Shown here piece after piece: positions 34,357 through 42,082 of a DNA stretch of 64,000 nucleotides (position 1 is the stretch's first letter; every line of letters starts with the position of its first letter). The notes below the pieces were generated by a model, which was not told where the DNA came from, searched no databases, and worked only from the letters and a program-made list of their open reading frames with translations. Made by a program: the position numbers and the translations under genes. This DNA is from Pseudomonas sp. R-28-1W-6 (GTDB taxonomy: Bacteria; Pseudomonadota; Gammaproteobacteria; Pseudomonadales; Pseudomonadaceae). The stretch is taken from the NCBI RefSeq assembly GCF_009799925.1, contig NZ_WELK01000003.1, positions 368,417 to 432,416 of the forward strand, read 5' to 3'.

Positions 34357-35297
34357 GCGAGCAACCGGCAGCCCACTGGGCCGGCCAGCGCGAGCGCGGC
34401 AGCTATGCGCTGATGAAGCTCACCGCGGTGCTGGCACGCCTGCTCGGCCGGCGCCTGATCAGCCCGCTGATCTACGCCATCGTCCTGTACTTCTTCGTCT
34501 TCGGCGCCCAGGCGCGGCGCAGCATCTGGCAGTACCAGGCCAATCTCGCCACCTGGAGCGGCCGCAACGAGCTGCGCCCGACCTGGCGCCAGGTGTTCCG
34601 CCAGTTCATGAGCTTCGCCGACACCCTGCTGGACAAGCTCGACGTGTGGAACGGCAAGCTCGGCCTGGAGCAGATCACCCTGGTCGACCCGCACGACCTT
34701 CGCGGCCAGCTGCACCGCCAGGAGCGCGGGCAGATGCTGGTCGGCGCGCACCTGGGCAACCTCGAGGTGTGTCGCGCCCTGGCTGAACTCGGCGAGCATG
34801 TGACGATGAACGTGCTGGTGCACACCAAGCACGCCGAACAGTTCAACCGCCTGCTCGGCGAAGCCGGCGCCAGTCACCTGCGCCTGATCCAGGTCAGCGA
34901 GCTGGACCCGGCGATCATGCTGCAATTGTCCGAGCGCCTGGAACGCGGCGAGTGGCTGGCGATTGCCGGCGACCGCGTGCCACTGCACGGCGGGCGCAAT
35001 GTCAGCGTGGACTTCCTCGGCAAGCCCGCCGCCTTCCCGCAAGGGCCCTGGCTGCTGGCCGGGCTGCTGCACTGCTCGGTCAACCTGCTCAACTGCCTGA
35101 AGATCGACGGCCGTTACCGGGTGATCATCGAGCCGTTTGCCGAGCGCATCGAGTGGAAGCGCAGCGAGCGCGAGGCGGTGATCCGCCAATGGGTACAACG
35201 CTATGCCGAGCGCCTGGGCCAACGCTGCCTGGACGCGCCGTTGCAATGGTTCAACTTCTATCCGTTCTGGAATGCACATGACGACACATCAGCCTGA
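34353..35297 (+). CDS. LpxL/HtrB-like lipid acyltransferase (C-terminal half of ApeJ)
   Basis: The protein (314 residues) has one N-terminal membrane segment (about 38-55, PLIYAIVLYFFVFG) and the lysophospholipid acyltransferase catalytic pattern GAHLGNLEVCR (HX4E). A later GDRVPLHGGRNVSVDFLG block is typical of LpxL-like enzymes. It probably acylates the lipid to which the pigment is attached, at the inner membrane. It overlaps the glycosyltransferase gene by ATGA, consistent with joint function. Confidence 0.88.
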   Translation: MSEQPAAHWAGQRERGSYALMKLTAVLARLLGRRLISPLIYAIVLYFFVFGAQARRSIWQYQANLATWSGRNELRPTWRQVFRQFMSFADTLLDKLDVWNGKLGLEQITLVDPHDLRGQLHRQERGQMLVGAHLGNLEVCRALAELGEHVTMNVLVHTKHAEQFNRLLGEAGASHLRLIQVSELDPAIMLQLSERLERGEWLAIAGDRVPLHGGRNVSVDFLGKPAAFPQGPWLLAGLLHCSVNLLNCLKIDGRYRVIIEPFAERIEWKRSEREAVIRQWVQRYAERLGQRCLDAPLQWFNFYPFWNAHDDTSA

Positions 35298-36819
35298 CCC
35301 GGTGATCTTCGGCGAAGCCCACCTGTCCATCGAGCAGGTCGTGGCCCTGTCCCAGCGCCAGGCCCGCGCGCAGCTGCAGAACGACGCCGCCTACCGCGAG
35401 AAGATCGCCAAGGGCGCGCGCTTCCTCGACACCCTGCTGGACAAGGAAGGCGTGATCTACGGCGTCACCACCGGCTACGGTGATTCCTGTGTGGTGGCCG
35501 TGCCGCTGCATCAGGTCGAGGCGCTGCCCAAGCACCTGTTCACCTTCCACGGCTGCGGCCTGGGCAAGCTGCTCGATCCGGCCAGCACTCGCGCCGTGCT
35601 CGCCGCGCGCCTGCAGTCGCTGTGCTACGGCATCTCCGGCGTGCGCGTGGAGCTGCTGGAGCGCCTGCAGGCATTCCTCGATCACGATGTGCTGCCGCTG
35701 ATCCCGGAAGAAGGCTCGGTCGGCGCCAGCGGCGATCTGACGCCGTTGTCCTACGTCGCCGCCACCCTCAGCGGCGAACGTGAAGTGCTGTACCAGGGCG
35801 AACGCCGCAGCGCCGCCGAGGTGCACAACGAACTGGGCTGGACGCCGCTGGTACTGCGGCCCAAGGAAGCCCTGGCGCTGATGAACGGCACCGCAGTGAT
35901 GACCGCCCTGGCCTGCCTGGCATTCTCCCGCGCCGACTACCTGCTCAAGCTGGCTACCCGCATCACCGCGCTCAACGTGGTGGCACTGGAAGGCAACCCG
36001 GAACACTTCGACGAGCGCCTGTTCGCCGCCAAGCCGCACCCGGGGCAGATGCAGGTCGCCGCCTGGCTACGCCAGGACCTGGCCATCGACGCGCCGACCG
36101 CGCCGCTGCACCGCCTGCAGGACCGCTACTCGCTGCGCTGCGCCCCGCATGTGCTCGGCGTGCTGGCCGACAGCCTGGGCCTGCTCCGCCAGTTCATCGA
36201 GACCGAGCTGAACAGCGCCAACGACAACCCGCTGATCGACGCCGAGGCCGAGCGCGTGTTGCACGGCGGGCATTTCTACGGCGGGCATATCGCCTTCGCC
36301 ATGGACAGCCTGAAGAACCTGGTCGGCAACGTCGCCGACCTGCTCGATCGCCAGCTCGCCCTGCTGGTCGACGTGCGCTACAACCACGGCCTGCCGAGCA
36401 ACCTGTCCGGCGCGCCGAGCGTCACCGCGATGATCAACCACGGCTTCAAGGCCGTGCAGATCGGCACCAGCGCCTGGACCGCCGAGGCGCTGAAAAACAC
36501 CATGCCGGCCAGCGTGTTCTCCCGTTCCACCGAGTGCCACAACCAGGACAAAGTGAGCATGGGCACCATCGCCGCGCGCGACGCCCTGCGCAGCCTGGAG
36601 CTGAGCGAACAGGTCGCCGCCGCCACCCTGCTGGCCGCCAATCAGGGCGTCTGGCTGCGCCAGCGCGATGGCAAGATCGATATCCCCGCACCCGTTGCCG
36701 CCATGCGCGAGCAGCTGGCCGCCGACTTCCACCCGGTGATCGAGGATCGCGCCCTGGAAGGCGAACTGCGCCTGTGCCTGCAGCGCATCCGCGCCCAGCA
36801 CTGGAGGCTCTATGCGTAA
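35278..36819 (+). CDS. Aromatic amino acid ammonia-lyase (HAL/PAL/TAL family)
   Basis: This 513-residue MIO enzyme has the Ala-Ser-Gly triad at 150-152 (VGASGDLTPLSYV) that cyclises to the cofactor, and Tyr61 in VIYGVTTGYG. The active-site selectivity pair is Phe90-His91 (LFTFHGCG). Histidine lyases usually have Ser-His and plant-type phenylalanine lyases Phe-Leu, so the substrate is more likely Tyr or Phe than His. Its position in the polyene operon implies production of a coumarate- or cinnamate-type starter. Start chosen at MTTHQPDP over an ATG two codons earlier for SD spacing; it overlaps the acyltransferase gene by 20 nt. Confidence 0.92.
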   Translation: MTTHQPDPVIFGEAHLSIEQVVALSQRQARAQLQNDAAYREKIAKGARFLDTLLDKEGVIYGVTTGYGDSCVVAVPLHQVEALPKHLFTFHGCGLGKLLDPASTRAVLAARLQSLCYGISGVRVELLERLQAFLDHDVLPLIPEEGSVGASGDLTPLSYVAATLSGEREVLYQGERRSAAEVHNELGWTPLVLRPKEALALMNGTAVMTALACLAFSRADYLLKLATRITALNVVALEGNPEHFDERLFAAKPHPGQMQVAAWLRQDLAIDAPTAPLHRLQDRYSLRCAPHVLGVLADSLGLLRQFIETELNSANDNPLIDAEAERVLHGGHFYGGHIAFAMDSLKNLVGNVADLLDRQLALLVDVRYNHGLPSNLSGAPSVTAMINHGFKAVQIGTSAWTAEALKNTMPASVFSRSTECHNQDKVSMGTIAARDALRSLELSEQVAAATLLAANQGVWLRQRDGKIDIPAPVAAMREQLAADFHPVIEDRALEGELRLCLQRIRAQHWRLYA

Positions 36820-36828
36820 GCCGGCCCT

Positions 36829-36889
36829 GGTGCGCACGGCGCACCCTACGACCTGCATCGCACACCGTGTAGGGTGCGCCGTGCGCACC
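36829..36889. repeat. Paired 21-bp dyad (REP-like), copy 3, inside the operon
   Basis: Units at 36829-36849 and 36869-36889 are perfect 21-bp inverted copies around a 19-nt loop, in the opposite mutual orientation to the copies at 10635 and 16036. It separates the ammonia-lyase from the thioesterase and could form a stable mRNA hairpin. Confidence 0.85.
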
Positions 36890-36908
36890 ACCCGCCAGGG
36901 AGCCGCCC

Positions 36909-37334
36909 ATGCGTAGTGCAGGCGTATTGCAGGCCGAGATCGAGCTGGTGGTGCCGTTCTTCGACGTCGACATGATGGAGGTGGTCTGGCACGGCCACTA
37001 CGTCAAATACTTCGAGGAAGCGCGCTGCGCCCTGCTCGACAAGCTCGGCCACAACTACCGGCAGATGCGTGACGCCGGCTACGCCTGGCCGGTGATCGAC
37101 CTGCAGCTGCGCTACATCCGCGGCGCCCAGTTCGGCCAGAGGATCAAAGTGCGTGCCGATCTGGTCGAGTGGGAAAACCGCCTGAAGATCCACTACCTGA
37201 TCACCGATGCCGCCAGCGGCGAGCGCATGACCCGTGGCAGCAGCGTGCAGGTGGCGGTGGAGATCGCCACGCGGGAGATGCTGCTGGCTTCGCCTCGCGT
37301 GTTTGTTGAGGCGGTGGAGAGGGCTATTGCGTGA
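36909..37334 (+). CDS. 4-hydroxybenzoyl-CoA-type acyl thioesterase (ApeK-type)
   Basis: This is a 141-residue single hotdog of the YbgC/4HBT family. It shows the active-site region DVDMMEVVWHGHYVKYFEEAR, in which the first Asp and the HGHY loop are typical. It probably releases mis-loaded starters or the finished chain from an ACP. It is bounded on both sides by repeat elements rather than overlapping its neighbours, unlike the other genes of the cluster. Confidence 0.9.
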   Translation: MRSAGVLQAEIELVVPFFDVDMMEVVWHGHYVKYFEEARCALLDKLGHNYRQMRDAGYAWPVIDLQLRYIRGAQFGQRIKVRADLVEWENRLKIHYLITDAASGERMTRGSSVQVAVEIATREMLLASPRVFVEAVERAIA

Positions 37335-37347
37335 TCTTTCCGAGCCC

Positions 37348-37441
37348 GGCTGGTTTTCTACGTTTGCTGAACGCTCTGTTTCGCCCCGTTGAACAGCGCT
37401 CGGCTGGTTTTCTGCGTTGCATGAGCGTTTTATTTCGCCCC
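37348..37441 (+). repeat. Two 40-bp direct repeats next to the nested-palindrome element
   Basis: Similar 40-bp units start GGCTGGTTTTCT and end TTTCGCCCC at 37348-37387 and 37402-37441, 54 bp apart. They lie directly left of the larger element and may be part of it or of its target. Confidence 0.6.
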
Positions 37442-37970
37442 GCCGGGCGAGTCACTTTCTCTTTGCGCGCGCAAAGAGAAAGTAACCAAAGAGAAAGCGC
37501 GCCCCACATCCGGCCCTGGCTGCGCCAGGGTTCCCTCGTTCCATCCCTGCTCCAGGGGCACGCCGCGAAGGGCCATCCCTGGCCCATCGCGGCTCTCGCG
37601 GCATCCATGCCGCTCAACCCCTTACGCACGGATTCCACTCGGCCTCCTGAGGGGGCCCCGTATCCCGGCACACACGACACAGCTACAGCCACAGACAACC
37701 ATTGGCTTCAACACCGCGCAGTCTTACCAGGCGCGCCAACTCCCCGTCAGGAGGCCGAGTGCAGGTACTGCGCAGGGGGACGCGAGGCAGGACGCCGAGC
37801 GAGTCACGAAGGACGGGGCCGCCTAGGCGGGATGTCCCTTCGTGACGGCCCCCGGAGCAGTGCCGGAGCGAGGGGAGTCGAGCGCAGCGAGACCCGCATG
37901 TCGGGGTGCCCTTCTTTTTGGTTACTTTTTCTTGGGCAAGCAAGAAAAAGTGACGCGCCCGGGGGGGCGC
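37438..37970. repeat. About 530-bp nested-palindrome element (non-coding, possibly mobile)
   Basis: This fills the gene-free gap between thioesterase and LolA-like gene. The two ends are imperfect inverted copies of about 60 bp. Each contains its own hairpin: 37451-37486 (stem CTTTCTCTTTGCG) and 37921-37954 (stem CTTTTTCTTG). Inside lie further inverted pairs: 37636-37655 with 37742-37761 (19 of 20), and GTCACGAAGG at 37803-37812 with CCTTCGTGAC at 37837-37846. No credible protein is encoded in any frame. It resembles highly dispersed Pseudomonas intergenic repeats; exact ends are approximate. Confidence 0.7.
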
Positions 37971-38596
37971 AAGCAAAAGCCAAGGCCAGCACAGCAATCA
38001 GCCATGCCCTGAAAGCCTGCAGCCTACTGCTCCTGACCATCACCCCAACCGCCCATGCCTTCGACCTGACCGAACTGGGCGCACAACTGGCCAAGCCGGC
38101 CGTGGTGCGCGGCCCATTCATCCAGGAAAAGCACCTGCGCGCCCTGCCCCAGCCGCTGACCAGCCAGGGCGAATTCGTCCTCAGCCGCGACGCCGGCCTG
38201 CTCTGGCAGCTGCGCAGCCCGCTGACCCAGGACTACCGCATCGACGCCGCCGGCATCGCCCGGCGCACCGCCCAGGGCTGGCAACTGCAGCCCGGCCAGG
38301 ATGTGGCCGCCCAGCAGAGCCGGCTGTTCCTCGCCGTGCTCAAGGGCGATCATTCGGGCCTGGCCCGCGACTTCGAGCTGCAACTGAGCGGCACCGGCGA
38401 GGCCTGGCAACTGACCCTGATCCCGCACTCGCTGCTGCTCAAGCAGATCTTCAGCCGCATCCGCATCGACGGCGGCGACTTGGTCGAACGCATCGAACTG
38501 GTCGAGACCCAGGGCGACCACACGCTCATGCGCATGCCGCAGAGCCAGGCGGGCGATGCCCTCAGCGCCCAGGAGCGAGACGCCTTTGCCCGCTAA
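37898..38596 (+). CDS. LolA-like outer-membrane lipid carrier (ApeL-type), start disturbed
   Basis: From about residue 40 the protein is a periplasmic LolA-like fold: hydrophobic signal core KACSLLLLTITPTAHA, then FDLTELGAQLAKPAVVRGPFIQEKHLRAL and repeated beta-strands (GEFVLSRDAGLLWQLRSPL). It likely ferries the lipid-linked polyene across the periplasm. The only in-frame ATG near the signal peptide is at 37898, inside the repeat element, with no well-spaced SD. The ATG at 38004 is out of frame. Total length from 37898 is 232 residues; the true start is unresolved. Confidence 0.72.
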   Translation: MSGCPSFWLLFLGQARKSDAPGGAQAKAKASTAISHALKACSLLLLTITPTAHAFDLTELGAQLAKPAVVRGPFIQEKHLRALPQPLTSQGEFVLSRDAGLLWQLRSPLTQDYRIDAAGIARRTAQGWQLQPGQDVAAQQSRLFLAVLKGDHSGLARDFELQLSGTGEAWQLTLIPHSLLLKQIFSRIRIDGGDLVERIELVETQGDHTLMRMPQSQAGDALSAQERDAFAR

Positions 38597-40928
38597 GCCC
38601 TGCGCCGCCCAGCGCCACCTGCCGCGCCTGTTCAGCATCGCCCTGCTGGCGCTGCTGGCCCTGGCCGTCTGGCAGTGGCGCAACGGCCCGCCGGTGGCGG
38701 CGAGCATGCTGGCCCTGCTGCCCCAGGGCGCCGGCGACGAGCTGGTGCAGCAGGCCGAGCGGCGCATGCAGGAGCCGCTGAACCGCGAGCTGCTGGTGCT
38801 GGTCGGCCATCCGCAGCGCCAGCAGGCGATTGCCCTGGTCCAGCGGCTCGGCCAGCAGTGGCAGGCCAGCCAGCGCTTCGAGCGGGTACAGTGGAGCCTG
38901 GACAGCGACCTGGCCGTGCTGCGCCAGCAACTGCGCGGCCACCGCCTGGCCCTGCTGCCGGCGGCGGATCACCAGCTGCTGATCGAGCAGCCGGACCTCT
39001 TTATCCAGCAACGTGCCGCCCAGCTGTTCGATACCTTCGCCGGCTTCAGCCTGCTGCCGCCCGAGCAGGACTGGCTGGGTATCGGTAGCCGCGCCCAACA
39101 GGCATTGAACCCGGACAGCCGGATCCAGGCCGACCTCGGCAGCGGCGCCCTGCTGCTGGAAGAACCGGGCATGACCTGGGCCCTGCTGCGCGTGCGCACC
39201 CTGGGCAGCGCCTTCGACATGCAGGCGCCACCGGCGATTGCCGCCAGCGTGGCGGCGGCGCGGGCCGAGGTGACGGCCGCCGGGGGCCAGCTGCTGGCCG
39301 CTGGCGGCGTGCTGTATGCCGCGGCCGGGCAGGCCAAGGCCACCCGCGAAGTCAGCTGGATCGGCGGTATCGCCATCCTCGGCACTCTGCTGCTGTTGCT
39401 GCTGGCCTTCCGCCGCCCGCGCGTGCTGGTCAGCCTGCTGCCCATCGGCGTAGCGCTCATTGCCGGCTGCACCGCCTGCGTGCTGGTGTTCGGCCAGATC
39501 AACGTGCTGACCCTGGTGCTCGGCGCCAGCCTGATCGGCGTGGCCGCCGACTACCCGCAGCACTACCTGAGCAAGAGCTGGGGCAGTTCCAAGTGGACCA
39601 GCTGGGGCGCCCTGCGCGCCACCCTGCCGGGGCTGACCCTGAGCCTGGGCACCAACCTGGTCGGCTACCTGGCGCTGGCCTTCACCCCCTTCCCGGCGCT
39701 GACCCAGATCGCCCTGTTCTCCGCCGCCGGGCTGATCGGCGCCTACCTCTGCTCGGTGTGCCTGCTGCCGGCCTTGCTCAATGGCCTGCGCCTGCGCCCG
39801 CCACCCGGCCTGCTGGGCTTCAGCAGCACCCTGCTGGCCCTGCGCACGCGCCTGCTGGGCCGTGTCGGCAGCCTGCCGCTGCTGGCCCTGTTGCTGCTGT
39901 TCTGCGCCGGCGGCCTGTGGCAATTGCACCCGCAGAACGATATCCGCCAGTGGCTGGGCCAGGAGCCGCAACTGCTCGCCGAGGCCCAGCGCATCGCCGA
40001 GTTGAGCGGGCAGCAGCCCACCAGCCAGTTCTTCCTGGTGCGTGCCCGCGACGAGGCGCAGTTGCTCGAACGCCAGGCCGCCCTCGCCCAGCGCCTCGAC
40101 CGGGCCGTGGCCGCCGGCCAGTTGCGCGGTTACCGCGCGCTCAGCCAGCTGGTCGCCGCCGACAGCCAGCACCAGCCGCTGCGCGAGGCCCTGCAACGCC
40201 TGCCGCAGCACTGGCAGCCGCTGCTGGCCATGGGCATTCCAGCCGCCGCACTGCAGGCCGAGCTGAACCAATTGACCAACGCCCCACCACCGAGCATCGA
40301 CCAGGCCCTGGCCGGCCCGCTGGGCGAAGCCTGGCGGCCGCTGTGGCTGGGCAGTAACGCCGAGGGCGTGGCAGGCCTGGTCAGCCTGCAGGGCCAGGCC
40401 GACAGTGCCCTGCTGCACAGCCTCGGCGCGGACCTGCCCGGGGTGCAGCTGGTCGACCGCCTCGGCGAGCTGAACGGCCTGTTCAGTGCCACCCAGCTCA
40501 GCGCCGCGCAGCTCAAGCTGGTCGCCAGCGCCGCGATCCTGTTGCTGCTGTGCATCCCCTTCGGCCTGGCCGGTGCCCTGCGCGTGGTCTGCCTGCCGCT
40601 GCTGGCGGCCCTCGCCGCCCTGGCCGGGCTCGGCTGGCTGGGCCAGCCGCTGACCCTGTTCAGCCTGTTCGGCCTGCTGCTGATCACCGCCATCGGCGTC
40701 GACTATGCCATCCTTATGCGCGAAGGCATCGGCGGACCGGCGGTCAGCCTGCTCGGCACCCTGCTCTCGGCGCTGACCAGCTGGCTGTCGTTCGGCCTGC
40801 TGCTGGTCAGCGACACCCCCGCCATCGCCAACTTCGGCCTGGCGATCAGCCTCGGCCTGCTGTTCTGCTTCATCCTCGCGCCCTGGGCCGGCAGCCGTGA
40901 GCCCCAGGCCAAGGCGGTGCCGGCATGA
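38556..40928 (+). CDS. MMPL/RND-type lipid exporter (ApeM-type)
   Basis: The protein (790 residues) has the duplicated MMPL layout: one N-terminal membrane helix, a periplasmic domain (about 45-255), a five-helix bundle (about 265-430), a second helix plus periplasmic domain and a final bundle (about 630-785). Signatures include GASLIGVAADYPQHYL and LLLITAIGVDYAILMREG. It probably moves the lipid-linked pigment or its precursor across the inner membrane, handing over to the LolA-like protein whose gene it overlaps. A TTG at 38586 with GGAG upstream is an alternative start. Confidence 0.9.
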   Translation: MPSAPRSETPLPAKPCAAQRHLPRLFSIALLALLALAVWQWRNGPPVAASMLALLPQGAGDELVQQAERRMQEPLNRELLVLVGHPQRQQAIALVQRLGQQWQASQRFERVQWSLDSDLAVLRQQLRGHRLALLPAADHQLLIEQPDLFIQQRAAQLFDTFAGFSLLPPEQDWLGIGSRAQQALNPDSRIQADLGSGALLLEEPGMTWALLRVRTLGSAFDMQAPPAIAASVAAARAEVTAAGGQLLAAGGVLYAAAGQAKATREVSWIGGIAILGTLLLLLLAFRRPRVLVSLLPIGVALIAGCTACVLVFGQINVLTLVLGASLIGVAADYPQHYLSKSWGSSKWTSWGALRATLPGLTLSLGTNLVGYLALAFTPFPALTQIALFSAAGLIGAYLCSVCLLPALLNGLRLRPPPGLLGFSSTLLALRTRLLGRVGSLPLLALLLLFCAGGLWQLHPQNDIRQWLGQEPQLLAEAQRIAELSGQQPTSQFFLVRARDEAQLLERQAALAQRLDRAVAAGQLRGYRALSQLVAADSQHQPLREALQRLPQHWQPLLAMGIPAAALQAELNQLTNAPPPSIDQALAGPLGEAWRPLWLGSNAEGVAGLVSLQGQADSALLHSLGADLPGVQLVDRLGELNGLFSATQLSAAQLKLVASAAILLLLCIPFGLAGALRVVCLPLLAALAALAGLGWLGQPLTLFSLFGLLLITAIGVDYAILMREGIGGPAVSLLGTLLSALTSWLSFGLLLVSDTPAIANFGLAISLGLLFCFILAPWAGSREPQAKAVPA

Positions 40929-42082
40929 GCATCGCGCTGTTCTGGCTCGGCCTGCTCGGCCTGTTCGCCGCCGCCACCTGGCTGGGCGGCCGGCTGCGCC
41001 TGATCCCGATTGTCAGCCAGCTGCTGCTGGCCACCCTCGGCCTGCCGCTGCTGATGCAGTGGAGCGCGCCCCTGGGTTTCGGCGCCAGCGAGCTGCTCGC
41101 CGCCGACTGGCTCAAGCCGCTGTACGGCGTGGCCTTCACCCTGCTGCTGGGGCATATCCTCAGCGACGTGATCGACCTCGACCTGCAGGCCGACAGCGTG
41201 AAGATCGCCCTGCCGAGCTTCTTCCTGCCGTTCTTCTGCGGCCTGGCTTGTGCGCTGTGGCTGCTGCCGGCGCAGAGCCTGCTGGGCGGCATCGCCGTCG
41301 GCCTGCTGTTCGCCCTGACCGCCATCCCGGTGCTGTTCCTCTACCTGCAGCACCTGCGCTACCCCGCCCCACGCATCCGCCAGCTGCTGCAGGCGGCGAT
41401 CCTCATGGACCTGCTGTGCTGGCTGATCTTCGGCCTGGCCCAGGGCAGCAGCCAGCCGGCTACCCTGCTCTGGCCGCTGCTGGCCGCCAGCCTGCCGCTG
41501 CTGTTCAAGCTGCTGCCGTGCCGCTCGGCGCGCTTCAACGGCCTGTGTTTCCTGGTGCTGCTGCTGGTCATGCAGCAGCTCAAACTGAATGCCCTGGTGT
41601 TCGGCATCGCCTACCTGCTGTGCAGCGCCGCGCTGCATGTACCGCTGCGCCTGCCACTGCCGAGCAGCGTGTTCGCCGCCCTGCAGACCTGGCTGGCGGT
41701 GCCGCTGATCCTGGCCTACGGCCTGCTGCAGATCGACTGGCAGAATGCCTGGCTGGGCTATTCCTGGCTGCAGTTCGGCGCGCTGTTGCTGCTGCCGATC
41801 GCCAGCAAGCTGCTGGGCAACTGGCTGGGCCTGAGCTGGGCGGCCGGGCGCCTGGCACCGAGCCCCGGGCAGTGGCGCGAGAGCGTGCTGCTGAACACCC
41901 GCGGCCTGACCGAAATCGTCTTCCTCAACCTGCTGCTGCAGCAGCAGGTGATCAGCACCCAGCTGTACTTCGCCCTGATGCTGATGGGCCTGATCTCCAC
42001 CTTGCTGCCGGCCCTCACCGGCGCCTACCCTCGCCCTGCCAATGCTAATAACGAGGCACGAAGCCGCTATGAACACTCCTGA
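40925..42082 (+). CDS. Kef/CPA2-like cation-proton antiporter-type membrane protein
   Basis: The 385 residues are almost entirely hydrophobic, with about eleven or twelve membrane segments and no cytoplasmic RCK domain. The pattern (YGVAFTLLLGHILSDVIDLDL, LFALTAIPVLFLYLQ, LLNTRGLTEIVFLN near residue 320) resembles Na+/H+ exchanger PF00999 members; the NTRGLTEIV block is typical of CPA2. It overlaps the exporter (ATGA) and flavoenzyme genes, so it is part of the operon. It may power or balance export, but no such role is established. Confidence 0.75.
   Translation: MSIALFWLGLLGLFAAATWLGGRLRLIPIVSQLLLATLGLPLLMQWSAPLGFGASELLAADWLKPLYGVAFTLLLGHILSDVIDLDLQADSVKIALPSFFLPFFCGLACALWLLPAQSLLGGIAVGLLFALTAIPVLFLYLQHLRYPAPRIRQLLQAAILMDLLCWLIFGLAQGSSQPATLLWPLLAASLPLLFKLLPCRSARFNGLCFLVLLLVMQQLKLNALVFGIAYLLCSAALHVPLRLPLPSSVFAALQTWLAVPLILAYGLLQIDWQNAWLGYSWLQFGALLLLPIASKLLGNWLGLSWAAGRLAPSPGQWRESVLLNTRGLTEIVFLNLLLQQQVISTQLYFALMLMGLISTLLPALTGAYPRPANANNEARSRYEHS

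Noticed and set aside
37331..37897. Open reading frame running from the thioesterase end through the repeat element into the LolA-like gene
   Set aside because: The part before 37898 is translated repeat DNA (Arg/Pro/Ser-rich, no domain). It is open only because of high GC.
37438..37970. CRISPR-like array
   Set aside because: The repeats are few, inverted and nested, without regular spacers, and there are no cas genes.
38004..38012. ATG at 38004 as start of the LolA-like gene
   Set aside because: Out of frame with the signal peptide and followed by ccc tga. It could be correct only if there is an indel.
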